From Pseudonocardia kujensis (GTDB taxonomy: Bacteria; Actinomycetota; Actinomycetes; Mycobacteriales; Pseudonocardiaceae): a stretch of 56,640 nt of DNA. Positions 50,262-56,640 of this stretch are shown in pieces. The notes beneath the pieces are model-generated. The model worked only from the letters and a program-made list of their open reading frames with translations, was not told the origin of the DNA and made no database searches. The first letter of the stretch is position 1. Each line of letters starts with the position of its first letter. Position numbers and translations under genes: made by a program. The stretch spans positions 1 through 56,640 of the forward strand of contig NZ_JAJSOK010000050.1 of assembly GCF_021283305.1 (NCBI RefSeq), in the 5' to 3' direction.

Positions 50262-50299
50262 CGGGGGGTCAACCCGCACGGCACTCCTGGAGGCACCTC

Positions 50300-52354
50300 G
50301 TGTCCGCTGTACCCGCCCCGCCCGCGTCCGCGCCGATCCTGGTGCCGGCCGGGACGACGGCCGGGGCCCGCGTCCGCGAGGGCGGCCTGCCGACCGGGGG
50401 GCCGCAGGCGGTCGTCGTCGTGAAGGACGCCGAAGGGACCCTGCGGGACCTGGCGTGGGCCCCCGAGGCCGACGCCGAGGTCGTCCCGGTCACCGCGGAC
50501 TCCGACGAGGGCCGCAGCGTGATCCGGCACTCCGCGGCGCACGTCCTCGCGCAGGCCGTCCAGCAGCTGTACCCGGAGGCCAAGCTCGGCATCGGGCCGC
50601 CGATCACGGACGGCTTCTACTACGACTTCGACGTCGAGAAGCCCTTCACGCCGGAGGACCTGAAGAAGCTCGAGTCGGCGATGAAGAAGATCATCAAGGC
50701 GGGGCAGCGCTTCTCCCGCCGCCGCTTCGACTCGCTCGACGAGGCCCGCAAGGAGCTCGCCGACGAGCCGTACAAGCTCGAGCTGATCGACCTCAAGGGC
50801 ACGGGCACCGAGGCGGACAGCGAGGTCATGGAGGTCGACGCCTCCGGCGAGCTGACCATCTACGACAACGTCCACGCGCACACCGGCGAGACGGTCTGGT
50901 CGGACCTCTGCCGCGGCCCGCACCTGCCGACCACGAAGTACATCCCGGCGTTCTCGCTCACCCGCTCCGCCGCGGCGTACTGGCGGGGCAGCGAGAAGAA
51001 CCCGCAGCTGCAGCGCATCTACGGCACCGCCTGGGAGTCCCAGGAGGCGCTCGACGCCTACCTGGAGCGCGTCGCCGAGGCCGAGCGCCGCGACCACCGC
51101 CGCCTCGGCGCCGAGCTGGACCTGTTCTCCTTCCCGGACCAGATCGGTTCCGGGCTCGCGGTCTTCCACCCCAAGGGCGGCGTGATCCGCAAGGAGCTGG
51201 AGGACTACTCGCGGCGCCGGCACGAGGAGGCGGGGTACGAGTTCGTCAACACCCCGCACATCACCAAGGGGCAGCTGTTCCGCACCTCCGGCCACCTCGA
51301 GTGGTACGAGGAGGGCATGTACCCGGGCATGATCCTCGACGAGGAGCTCAACGCCGACGGGACGGTCCGCAAGCCCGGCCAGGACTACTACCTGAAGCCG
51401 ATGAACTGCCCGATGCACAACCTGATCTTCGACGCCCGCGGACGCAGCTACCGCGAGCTGCCGCTGCGGCTGTTCGAGTTCGGGACGGTGTACCGGTACG
51501 AGAAGTCGGGCGTGGTCCACGGGCTGACCCGCGCCCGCGGCTTCACCCAGGACGACGCCCACATCTACTGCACCGAGGAGCAGATGGAGGGCGAGATCGC
51601 CTCCCTGCTCGACTTCGTGCTGGGCCTGCTGCGCGACTACGGGCTCGACGACTTCCACCTTGAGCTCTCCACCCGCAACCCGGATAAGTCGATCGGGTCG
51701 GACGAGGACTGGGAGCGCGCGACCACCGTGCTGCGGAAGGTCGCGGAGGAGACCGGCCTGACCCTGGTCGACGACCCGGGCGGCGCCGCGTTCTACGCCC
51801 CGAAGATCAGCGTCCAGACCAAGGACGCCATCGGCCGCAGCTGGCAGATGTCCACCATCCAGGTGGACCTGATGCTGCCGGACCGCTTCGACCTCGAGTA
51901 CACGGCACCGGACGGCTCGCGCAAGCGGCCCGTCATGATCCACCGCGCCCTGTTCGGCTCGATCGAGCGGTTCTTCGGCGTGCTGCTGGAGCACTACGCC
52001 GGCGCCTTCCCGGCATGGCTCGCCCCGACCCAGGTCGTCGCGATCCCGGTCACGGACGAGCAGGTCCCGGCCGTGGAGGAGGTCGTCGCGCAGCTGCGGG
52101 CGAAGGGGGTGCGGGTCGAGCTCGACGCCGGCGACGACCGGATGCAGAAGAAGATCCGCACGCACACGCTGCAGAAGGTGCCGTTCTTGCTGCTCGCCGG
52201 CGCGCGGGACGTCGAGGCCGGTGCCGTGAGCTTCCGGTTCCGCGACGGCTCACAGACCAACGGCGTGCCGGTCGCGCAGGCGGTCGAGGCGGTCACGAGC
52301 TGGATCGCGAGCCGCTCCAACGTCAGCCCGACCGCGGAGACCTTCACCCTGTGA
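50300..52354 (+). CDS. thrS: Threonyl-tRNA synthetase
   Basis: Class II aminoacyl-tRNA synthetase, 684 residues, charging tRNA-Thr. Domains: N-terminal TGS (about 1-75), editing domain with HSAAHVLAQAVQQLYP (the His and the later C in DLCRGPHLP), the catalytic core with motif 2 region YRYEKSGVVHGLTRARGFTQDDAH (in part), MNCPMHNLIF zinc-site Cys, motif 3 MIHRALFGSIERFFGVLLEH (in part), then the anticodon-binding domain to the C-terminus. GTG 50300 follows GGAGG. It leads a gene set in the order known from mycobacteria. Length normal, no odd features. Confidence 0.98.
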   Translation: MSAVPAPPASAPILVPAGTTAGARVREGGLPTGGPQAVVVVKDAEGTLRDLAWAPEADAEVVPVTADSDEGRSVIRHSAAHVLAQAVQQLYPEAKLGIGPPITDGFYYDFDVEKPFTPEDLKKLESAMKKIIKAGQRFSRRRFDSLDEARKELADEPYKLELIDLKGTGTEADSEVMEVDASGELTIYDNVHAHTGETVWSDLCRGPHLPTTKYIPAFSLTRSAAAYWRGSEKNPQLQRIYGTAWESQEALDAYLERVAEAERRDHRRLGAELDLFSFPDQIGSGLAVFHPKGGVIRKELEDYSRRRHEEAGYEFVNTPHITKGQLFRTSGHLEWYEEGMYPGMILDEELNADGTVRKPGQDYYLKPMNCPMHNLIFDARGRSYRELPLRLFEFGTVYRYEKSGVVHGLTRARGFTQDDAHIYCTEEQMEGEIASLLDFVLGLLRDYGLDDFHLELSTRNPDKSIGSDEDWERATTVLRKVAEETGLTLVDDPGGAAFYAPKISVQTKDAIGRSWQMSTIQVDLMLPDRFDLEYTAPDGSRKRPVMIHRALFGSIERFFGVLLEHYAGAFPAWLAPTQVVAIPVTDEQVPAVEEVVAQLRAKGVRVELDAGDDRMQKKIRTHTLQKVPFLLLAGARDVEAGAVSFRFRDGSQTNGVPVAQAVEAVTSWIASRSNVSPTAETFTL

Positions 52355-52401
52355 CCGGCCCCTCGGCCGGTGTCGCCGCGGGGCGGGGGCCGGCGCGTGA
52401 C

Positions 52402-52407
52402 TAGGAT
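52402..52407 (+). promoter_or_regulatory. -10 box of a leaderless promoter
   Basis: TAGGAT ends 7 nt before GTG 52415 of the HIT gene. It excludes the GTG at 52397 and in-frame starts further upstream, since these lie before the transcript start. Confidence 0.7.
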
Positions 52408-52414
52408 CGACGGC

Positions 52415-53026
52415 GTGTCCGAGCCCGAGCGGGGAGCCCCCGAGATCGAGGGCATCGAGGGGGTCGGCACACCGGACGGGTTCCGCAGGCTGTGGACCCC
52501 GCACCGGCTGGCCTACATCAAGGAGGCCGGCGAGGGCGGGTGCCCGTTCTGCCGCATCCCGTCGCTGCCCGACGCGGAGGGCCTCGTGATCGCGCGGGGA
52601 CGGAGCGTGTTCGCACTGCTCAACCTGCACCCGTACAACCCGGGCCACCTGATGGTGCTGCCCTACCGGCACGTCGCCGACCTCGAGGACCTCACCGCCG
52701 CCGAGTCCGCGGAGCTCACGCTGTTCACCCAGCGCGCGATCCGGGCGATGAAGAAGGTCGCGGCGCCGCACGCGTTCAACACCGGGCTCAACCTGGGCAC
52801 GGTGGCGGGCGGCTCGCTGGCCGAGCACCTCCACCAGCACGTCGTGCCCCGGTGGGGCGGCGACGCGAACTTCATCGCCGTCGTCGGGCAGACGAAGGTG
52901 ATCCCGCAGCTGCTGTCCGAGACCCGCGAGCTCCTCGCCGGGGCCTGGGAGCCGGACTGGGAGCCGGCCGCCGGCACCGACGGCGCCCCGCGGCCCGACA
53001 CGGGGAGTGACCGGCCACGGGACTAG
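52415..53026 (+). CDS. HIT-domain Ap4A phosphorylase-like protein
   Basis: HIT protein of 203 residues. CPFCRIP near 42 gives the zinc-type Cys pair seen in the Ap4A phosphorylase-like group, and EHLHQHVVPRWGGD contains the catalytic H-x-H-x-H triad. The mycobacterial counterpart (Rv2613c) is an Ap4A phosphorylase at the same locus. It cleaves dinucleoside tetraphosphates with phosphate. The start is fixed by the leaderless -10 at 52402. The tail is Pro/Asp-rich. It lies between thrS and pgsA. Confidence 0.9.
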   Translation: MSEPERGAPEIEGIEGVGTPDGFRRLWTPHRLAYIKEAGEGGCPFCRIPSLPDAEGLVIARGRSVFALLNLHPYNPGHLMVLPYRHVADLEDLTAAESAELTLFTQRAIRAMKKVAAPHAFNTGLNLGTVAGGSLAEHLHQHVVPRWGGDANFIAVVGQTKVIPQLLSETRELLAGAWEPDWEPAAGTDGAPRPDTGSDRPRD

Positions 53027-53029
53027 GCT
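53024..53029 (+). promoter_or_regulatory. -10 box of the pgsA-patA-pimA operon
   Basis: TAGGCT overlaps the stop of the HIT gene (TAG at 53024-53026 is that stop codon). A transcript would begin near 53036, 58 nt before ATG 53094. Thus the lipid operon may have its own promoter. Confidence 0.5.
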
Positions 53030-53093
53030 GGTCATCCGCACCGCCGACCGCGGCGGGGTGCCGTACGAGACCGGCAGGAGTCGGCCCCACCCG

Positions 53094-53726
53094 ATGCTGA
53101 ACGTCGTCGCCCGAGTCCACGTCAACCGGGTCACCGACCCGATCGGCCGCGCGCTGGTCGGGCGCGGGATCACGCCGGACGTCGTCACGGTCGTCGGCAC
53201 CGTCGGCGCGTCCGCGGCCGCGCTGTGGTTCCTGCCGCGCGGCGAGCTGATCGTGGCGCCGTTCGTGATCACGTTGTTCGTGCTGCTCGACCTGGTCGAC
53301 GGGGCCATGGCCCGGGCCCGGGGCAGGGGCACCCCGTTCGGCGCGGTCCTCGACTCCACGTGCGACCGGATCGCCGACGGCGCGCTGTTCGCCGGGGTCA
53401 CCTGGTGGTGCCTGGGCGTCGGCGAGGAGCGGACCCTCGGGATCGCGGCGATGACCTGCCTGGTCTGCGCGCAGCTGATCTCCTACGTCAAGGCGAGGGC
53501 CGAGGGTGCCGGGCTCGGTGCCGACGGCGGGCTGGTCGAGCGGGCCGAGCGGCTGATCGTCGTGCTGGTGGGGATCTTCCTGCAGGGCATCGGTGTGCCC
53601 TACGCGCTGCACGTGCTGCTGTGGGGGCTCGCGGCCGCGTCCGTGTGGACGGTCGGCCAGCGGATCGTGCTGGTGTACCGCAGCGCGCAGGCCCTGGCGG
53701 CCCGGTCTCAGGAGCCTCCCTCGTGA
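53094..53726 (+). CDS. pgsA: Phosphatidylinositol phosphate synthase (CDP-alcohol phosphotransferase)
   Basis: Membrane enzyme of 210 residues that in actinobacteria joins CDP-diacylglycerol and inositol 3-phosphate to make phosphatidylinositol phosphate. The CDP-alcohol phosphotransferase motif is complete: DLVDGAMAR then G and D-x3-D as FGAVLDSTCDR (about 65-90). Six helices. First enzyme of the PIM pathway; the next two genes code for the following steps. ATG 53094 has AGGAG 13 nt upstream; GTG 53058 is an in-frame alternative. The stop overlaps the acyltransferase start as GTGA. Confidence 0.93.
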   Translation: MLNVVARVHVNRVTDPIGRALVGRGITPDVVTVVGTVGASAAALWFLPRGELIVAPFVITLFVLLDLVDGAMARARGRGTPFGAVLDSTCDRIADGALFAGVTWWCLGVGEERTLGIAAMTCLVCAQLISYVKARAEGAGLGADGGLVERAERLIVVLVGIFLQGIGVPYALHVLLWGLAAASVWTVGQRIVLVYRSAQALAARSQEPPS

Positions 53727-54604
53727 CCCTCGCCGACCTCGGGTTCACCGCGGCCTGGCGCGCGCTGCCGCGCGTGCCGGCGCCCGTCGCCCAGGTCGCG
53801 TTCCGCGTGGGGGCCGACCTGGCCCGGCGGCGCGGGGGCGCGGGCGTCGAGCGGCTGCGACGCAACCTGCGCCGGGTACGGCCGGCGGCGTCGGAGACCG
53901 AGCTGGACGGGCTCGTCCGGGCGGCCCTGCGCAGCTACGCCCGGTACTGGCAGGAGGCGTTCCGGCTGCCCGCGCTCGATCCGGGCACCATCCACGCCCG
54001 GCACGCGACCACCGGCCTCGACGTGGCGATCTCCGCGATGCAGCAGGGCCGCGGGGTCGTGCTCGCCCTGCCGCACGCGGGGAACTGGGACGTCGCCGGC
54101 GTGTACGTGCTGGAGGAGCTGCGCCGGCACGGGCTCCCCGCGGAGATGACCACCGTCGTCGAGCGGCTGCAGCCGGAGGCCGTCTACCGGCGGTTCGTGG
54201 GGTACCGGGAGTCGCTCGGGTTCGAGATCGTCGCGCAGGACGACGGGCGGCGCGCCCACCTCGCGCTGACCCGCCGGCTGCGCGCCGGCGGCCTGGTCTG
54301 CCTGATCGCCGACCGGGACCTCGCGGGCGCCGGGATCGACGTGCCGTTCTTCGGCGACACGATCCGGCTCCCGTCTGGGCCGGCGTCGCTCTGCGCCCTC
54401 ACCGGGGCCCAGCTGCACGCCGCGGTGACGTACTTCCGGCCCGGCGGCTGGGGCGCCACGGTCTCCCCGGCGATCGCGGTCCCGGACCGCGCCGCGGTGC
54501 CGAAGGCCACCCTGGAGCTGGCCCGGGCCTTCGAGGAGCACATCGCGGCGCACCTCGAGGACTGGCACATGCTCCAGGAGCTGACCCCGGGAAGCCACCG
54601 GTGA
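53723..54604 (+). CDS. patA: Phosphatidylinositol mannoside acyltransferase (PatA-like)
   Basis: Membrane-associated acyltransferase of 293 residues in the LpxL/HtrB (LPLAT) group. The catalytic His-Asp pair is in LALPHAGNWDVAG (about 113); YRRFVGYRESLGFEIV, GLVCLIADRDLAGAGIDVPFFG and HLEDWHMLQ follow. The mycobacterial counterpart (Rv2611c, PatA) puts a palmitoyl group on the mannose of PIM. GTG 53723 has GGAG 9 nt upstream and overlaps the pgsA stop; its stop overlaps pimA. Inside the operon, acting at the inner face of the membrane. Confidence 0.92.
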   Translation: MTLADLGFTAAWRALPRVPAPVAQVAFRVGADLARRRGGAGVERLRRNLRRVRPAASETELDGLVRAALRSYARYWQEAFRLPALDPGTIHARHATTGLDVAISAMQQGRGVVLALPHAGNWDVAGVYVLEELRRHGLPAEMTTVVERLQPEAVYRRFVGYRESLGFEIVAQDDGRRAHLALTRRLRAGGLVCLIADRDLAGAGIDVPFFGDTIRLPSGPASLCALTGAQLHAAVTYFRPGGWGATVSPAIAVPDRAAVPKATLELARAFEEHIAAHLEDWHMLQELTPGSHR

Positions 54605-55737
54605 GGATCGGCATCGTGTGCCCCTACTCGCTCGACGTACCGGGCGGGGTGCAGACGCACGTCGTCGAGCTGGCGCGGGCGTTGCGCGCGCTGGGACACG
54701 CGGTCTCGGTCCTCGCGCCGGCCGACGAGGACACCCCGGTCCCGGACTTCGTCACCTCGGCCGGCAAGGCGCTCGGCGTCCCCTACAACGGCTCGGTCGC
54801 GCGGGTGACCTTCGGCCCGGTCACCTACGCGCGGGCCCGGCGCTGGCTGGAGAAGAACGCGTTCGACGTCCTCCACCTGCACGAACCCACCACGTTCTCG
54901 ATCTCCGTGCTGGCCCTGCTCGCCGCCGAGGGCCCGATCGTCGCCACGTTCCACACCTCCACCGAGCGCTCCCGCACCCTGCAGGCCTTCGGCGGGGTGC
55001 TGCGGCCGCTGATGGAGAAGGTCACCGCCCGGATCGCCGTCTCGTCGCTGGCCCGGCGGGTCCAGGTGGAGCACCTGGGCGGCGACGCGATCGAGATCCC
55101 CAACGGCGTCGACGTCGACCGGTTCGCCGCCGGTCCGATGCTCCCCGGCTATCCACGAACTCCGACGATCGGGTTCGTGGGGCGGTTCACCGAGCCGCGC
55201 AAGGGCATGCCGGTGCTGCTCGAGGCGCTGCGGTCGCTGGATGCGCGGCTGCTCGTCGTCGGGCGGGGGGACCCGGCCGACCTGCGGCGCGAGGCCGGCC
55301 CGGTCGCCGACCGGCTCGACGTCCTCGGTGCGGTCGACGAGGACACCAAGGCCGCCGCGCTCCGGTCCGTCGACGTCTTCTGCGCCCCCAACCTGGGCGG
55401 CGAGAGCTTCGGCATGGTGCTCACCGAGGCCATGGCCGCGGGCGCCCCCGTGGTCGCGAGCGACCTCGAGTCCTTCCGGCGGGTGCTGGGCGAGCCGGAG
55501 CCCGCCGGGGTCCTCGTCCCCACCGGCGACGCGACGGCCCTGGCCACGGCCCTGCGCGCGCTGCTCGCCGATCGGGACCGTCGAGTGCTGCTGTCGGCGG
55601 CGGGACGGATGCGGGCAGCCGACTTCGACTGGCCGGTCGTCGCGGCGCAGGTCCTGCAGGTCTACCAGGCGGCTGTCGCGGCGGACCCGCGCCAGGTCGT
55701 CGCGGGGCGCGACGCCTTCCCCGGGGGTGCGGCGTGA
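54601..55737 (+). CDS. pimA: Phosphatidylinositol alpha-mannosyltransferase
   Basis: GT-B, GT4-family glycosyltransferase of 378 residues that adds the first mannose from GDP-mannose to phosphatidylinositol at the cytoplasmic face. MRIGIVCPYSLDVPGGVQTHV with the Gly-Gly loop opens the N-domain (start here is GTG); DVLHLHEPTT and TFHTSTERS follow. The C-domain has FVGRFTEPRKGMPVLLEAL (in part) and the EX7E loop GGESFGMVLTEAMAAGAPVVAS. GTG 54601 overlaps the patA stop as GTGA, and its own stop overlaps the next gene. Length matches PimA of mycobacteria. Confidence 0.95.
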   Translation: MRIGIVCPYSLDVPGGVQTHVVELARALRALGHAVSVLAPADEDTPVPDFVTSAGKALGVPYNGSVARVTFGPVTYARARRWLEKNAFDVLHLHEPTTFSISVLALLAAEGPIVATFHTSTERSRTLQAFGGVLRPLMEKVTARIAVSSLARRVQVEHLGGDAIEIPNGVDVDRFAAGPMLPGYPRTPTIGFVGRFTEPRKGMPVLLEALRSLDARLLVVGRGDPADLRREAGPVADRLDVLGAVDEDTKAAALRSVDVFCAPNLGGESFGMVLTEAMAAGAPVVASDLESFRRVLGEPEPAGVLVPTGDATALATALRALLADRDRRVLLSAAGRMRAADFDWPVVAAQVLQVYQAAVAADPRQVVAGRDAFPGGAA

Positions 55738-56330
55738 GCTGGCTGCTCGTGCTCCTGCTGCTGGTGGTGGTGGCCGTCGTCGTGGCGGTGACGGTGCTGT
55801 GCGTGGCCCGCAGCCGTCGGCTCGACCGGCTGCACCGGCGCACCGACGCCGCGCGCGTCGGGCTCGAGCGGTCGCTGGCCCGGCGGGCGGACGTCGCGAT
55901 CCGGGTCGCCGAGGTGCTCGGCACCTCGGAGGCGGGTCCCGGCAGCGTCCCGGCGGCGCTCGGCGAGGCCGCCCGCGCCGCGGGGGCGGGCACCGTCCGC
56001 GGGCTGCCGCGGCGCAGCGAGGACGGCATCGAGGCGCGCGAGATCGTCGAGAACGCCCTCTCCCGTGCGCTCGGCGGCGTCGACCGGTCGCGGCTCGCCC
56101 CGGAGCTGCGGTCCGAGCTCGCCGACGCCGAGCGGCTCGTCGTCCTGGCCCGGCGGGTGCACAACGACGCCGTGCGGGACACCCTGGACCTGCGGTCGCG
56201 CCGGCTCGTCCGGTGGCTGCGGCTGCACGGCACGGCACCGCTGCCCGGGTACTTCGAGATCGCCGAGTCCGTCGCCCGGCCGGCCGGTACGGTGCGGCCG
56301 GTGGTGCGGCCCGCCGACCCGGTCGGCTGA
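55734..56330 (+). CDS. Membrane-anchored LemA-like protein of unknown function
   Basis: Protein of 198 residues. One N-terminal helix (about 3-27, LLVLLLLVVVAVVVAVTVLCV) is followed by a long helical domain that has LemA-like spacing: RRLDRLHRRTDAARVGLERSL (in part), AENALSRAL-like IVENALSRALG, ELADAERLVVLARRVHNDAVRDT, and a C-terminal PLPGYFEIAESV. Not a confident family call. GTG 55734 overlaps the pimA stop as GTGA, which ties it to the PIM operon. Mycobacteria have another gene between pimA and pdxS. Function unknown. Confidence 0.75.
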   Translation: MSWLLVLLLLVVVAVVVAVTVLCVARSRRLDRLHRRTDAARVGLERSLARRADVAIRVAEVLGTSEAGPGSVPAALGEAARAAGAGTVRGLPRRSEDGIEAREIVENALSRALGGVDRSRLAPELRSELADAERLVVLARRVHNDAVRDTLDLRSRRLVRWLRLHGTAPLPGYFEIAESVARPAGTVRPVVRPADPVG

Positions 56331-56372
56331 GGGGTGCGCCACCTGCGGGCGTGACCGGCCGCGCGCGACGCG

Positions 56373-56378
56373 TACCAT
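56373..56378 (+). promoter_or_regulatory. -10 box of pdxS
   Basis: TACCAT; a transcript would begin near 56385 and carry a leader of about 68 nt that ends in AAGGAG before GTG 56454. Confidence 0.5.
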
Positions 56379-56453
56379 CGACGAACGGGCCGCCGACCAG
56401 CGGCGGCAGCATGCCCGGGGTCCCGGGAACCGTACCGAGAAGGAGCACCGAAA

Positions 56454-56640
56454 GTGTCGTCCGAGCAGGCCCAGTCCGACACCGCCGCCGGCACCGCCAG
56501 CACCGAGCTCGGCACGGCCCGCGTCAAGCGCGGCATGGCCGAGATGCTCAAGGGCGGCGTGATCATGGACGTCGTCACGCCGGAGCAGGCGAAGATCGCC
56601 GAGGACGCCGGTGCCGTCGCGGTCATGGCCCTCGAGCGGG
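56454..56640 (+). CDS. pdxS: Pyridoxal 5'-phosphate synthase lyase subunit, 5' part
   Basis: Start of PdxS, cut by the window end after 62 residues. PdxS makes PLP from ribose 5-phosphate, glyceraldehyde 3-phosphate and ammonia from PdxT. GTARVKRGMAEMLKGGVIMD and VTPEQAKIAEDAGAVAVMAL match the first beta-alpha units; the Asp in IMDV is the ribose phosphate-binding residue. An N-terminal extension of about 18 residues, Ser/Ala/Thr-rich, is usual in actinobacteria. GTG 56454 follows AAGGAG at 7 nt. pdxT is probably beyond the window. Confidence 0.95.
   Translation, partial: MSSEQAQSDTAAGTASTELGTARVKRGMAEMLKGGVIMDVVTPEQAKIAEDAGAVAVMALER

Noticed and set aside
50182..50299. Possible T-box leader of thrS.
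   Set aside because: The space is about 118 bp, the likely leader is about 32 nt, and no T-box sequence or specifier hairpin is visible.

Overview
The window comes from the chromosome of a very GC-rich actinobacterium, most likely Pseudonocardia or a close relative in the Pseudonocardiaceae. The evidence is the strong G/C bias at third codon positions, frequent GTG starts, F420-type and phosphatidylinositol-mannoside genes, a GlnR-type operator, and the order thrS, HIT protein, pgsA, patA, pimA, pdxS known from mycobacteria and relatives. I see no rRNA, tRNA, CRISPR array, transposase or phage gene. Genus assignment is inference.

Layout. 0.1-5.6 kb: a GAF-domain regulator facing a two-gene unit in which a secreted alpha/beta hydrolase, a membrane segment and an ABC ATPase are fused in one polypeptide, followed by an overlapping ABC-2 type permease. 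5.6-6.2 kb: a gene-free stretch with two copies of a palindromic intergenic repeat. 6.2-11.3 kb: Tat-exported metallophosphoesterase, a TerC-family membrane protein behind a yybP-ykoY (manganese) riboswitch, a phosphodiesterase coupled to an FKBP prolyl isomerase, and a MOSC protein. 11.4-21 kb: an MFS exporter preceded by a 12-residue leader ORF, an S9 peptidase, a decayed enoyl-CoA hydratase, an LCP cell-wall enzyme, several small membrane proteins, an AI-2E family transporter and a metallo-beta-lactamase fold hydrolase. 21-28.4 kb: uvrA with an upstream SOS box and a strong terminator, then a complete NMT1/THI5-type ABC importer (binding lipoprotein, ATPase, two permeases) behind a GlnR-like box. 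28.4 kb: tandem 41-bp palindromic repeat. 28.5-41.6 kb: SWIM and SNF2 helicase pair, pirin/GNAT divergent pair, gluconolactonase-like protein, PPOX oxidoreductase, a VOC/YjbR/hydrolase operon, an AraC regulator, a PAS-GAF-SpoIIE phosphatase, a P-loop kinase and a HicB-like orphan. 41.7-46.3 kb: bifunctional penicillin-binding protein, a frameshifted esterase and a SnoaL-like protein. 46.7-50.2 kb: three consecutive roadblock/LC7-like proteins, two with long low-complexity tails. 50.3-56.6 kb: thrS, an Ap4A-phosphorylase-like HIT protein, pgsA, patA-like acyltransferase, pimA, a membrane protein and the start of pdxS.

How the genes work together. The best defined pathway is phosphatidylinositol mannoside synthesis: PgsA makes the phosphatidylinositol precursor, PimA adds the first mannose and the PatA-like enzyme acylates it; these genes overlap by GTGA junctions and must be translated in concert. 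The ABC importer is a self-contained operon probably activated under nitrogen limitation. The hydrolase-ABC fusion and its permease look like a dedicated envelope system. The roadblock trio looks like a regulatory scaffold whose GTPase partner, if any, is not in the window.

A recurring signal is a TANNNT -10 hexamer placed 6 or 7 nt (once 8) before a GTG or ATG, which marks leaderless transcripts. I used it to choose many starts. GC statements are by eye; homology assignments come from recognised motifs, not searches.
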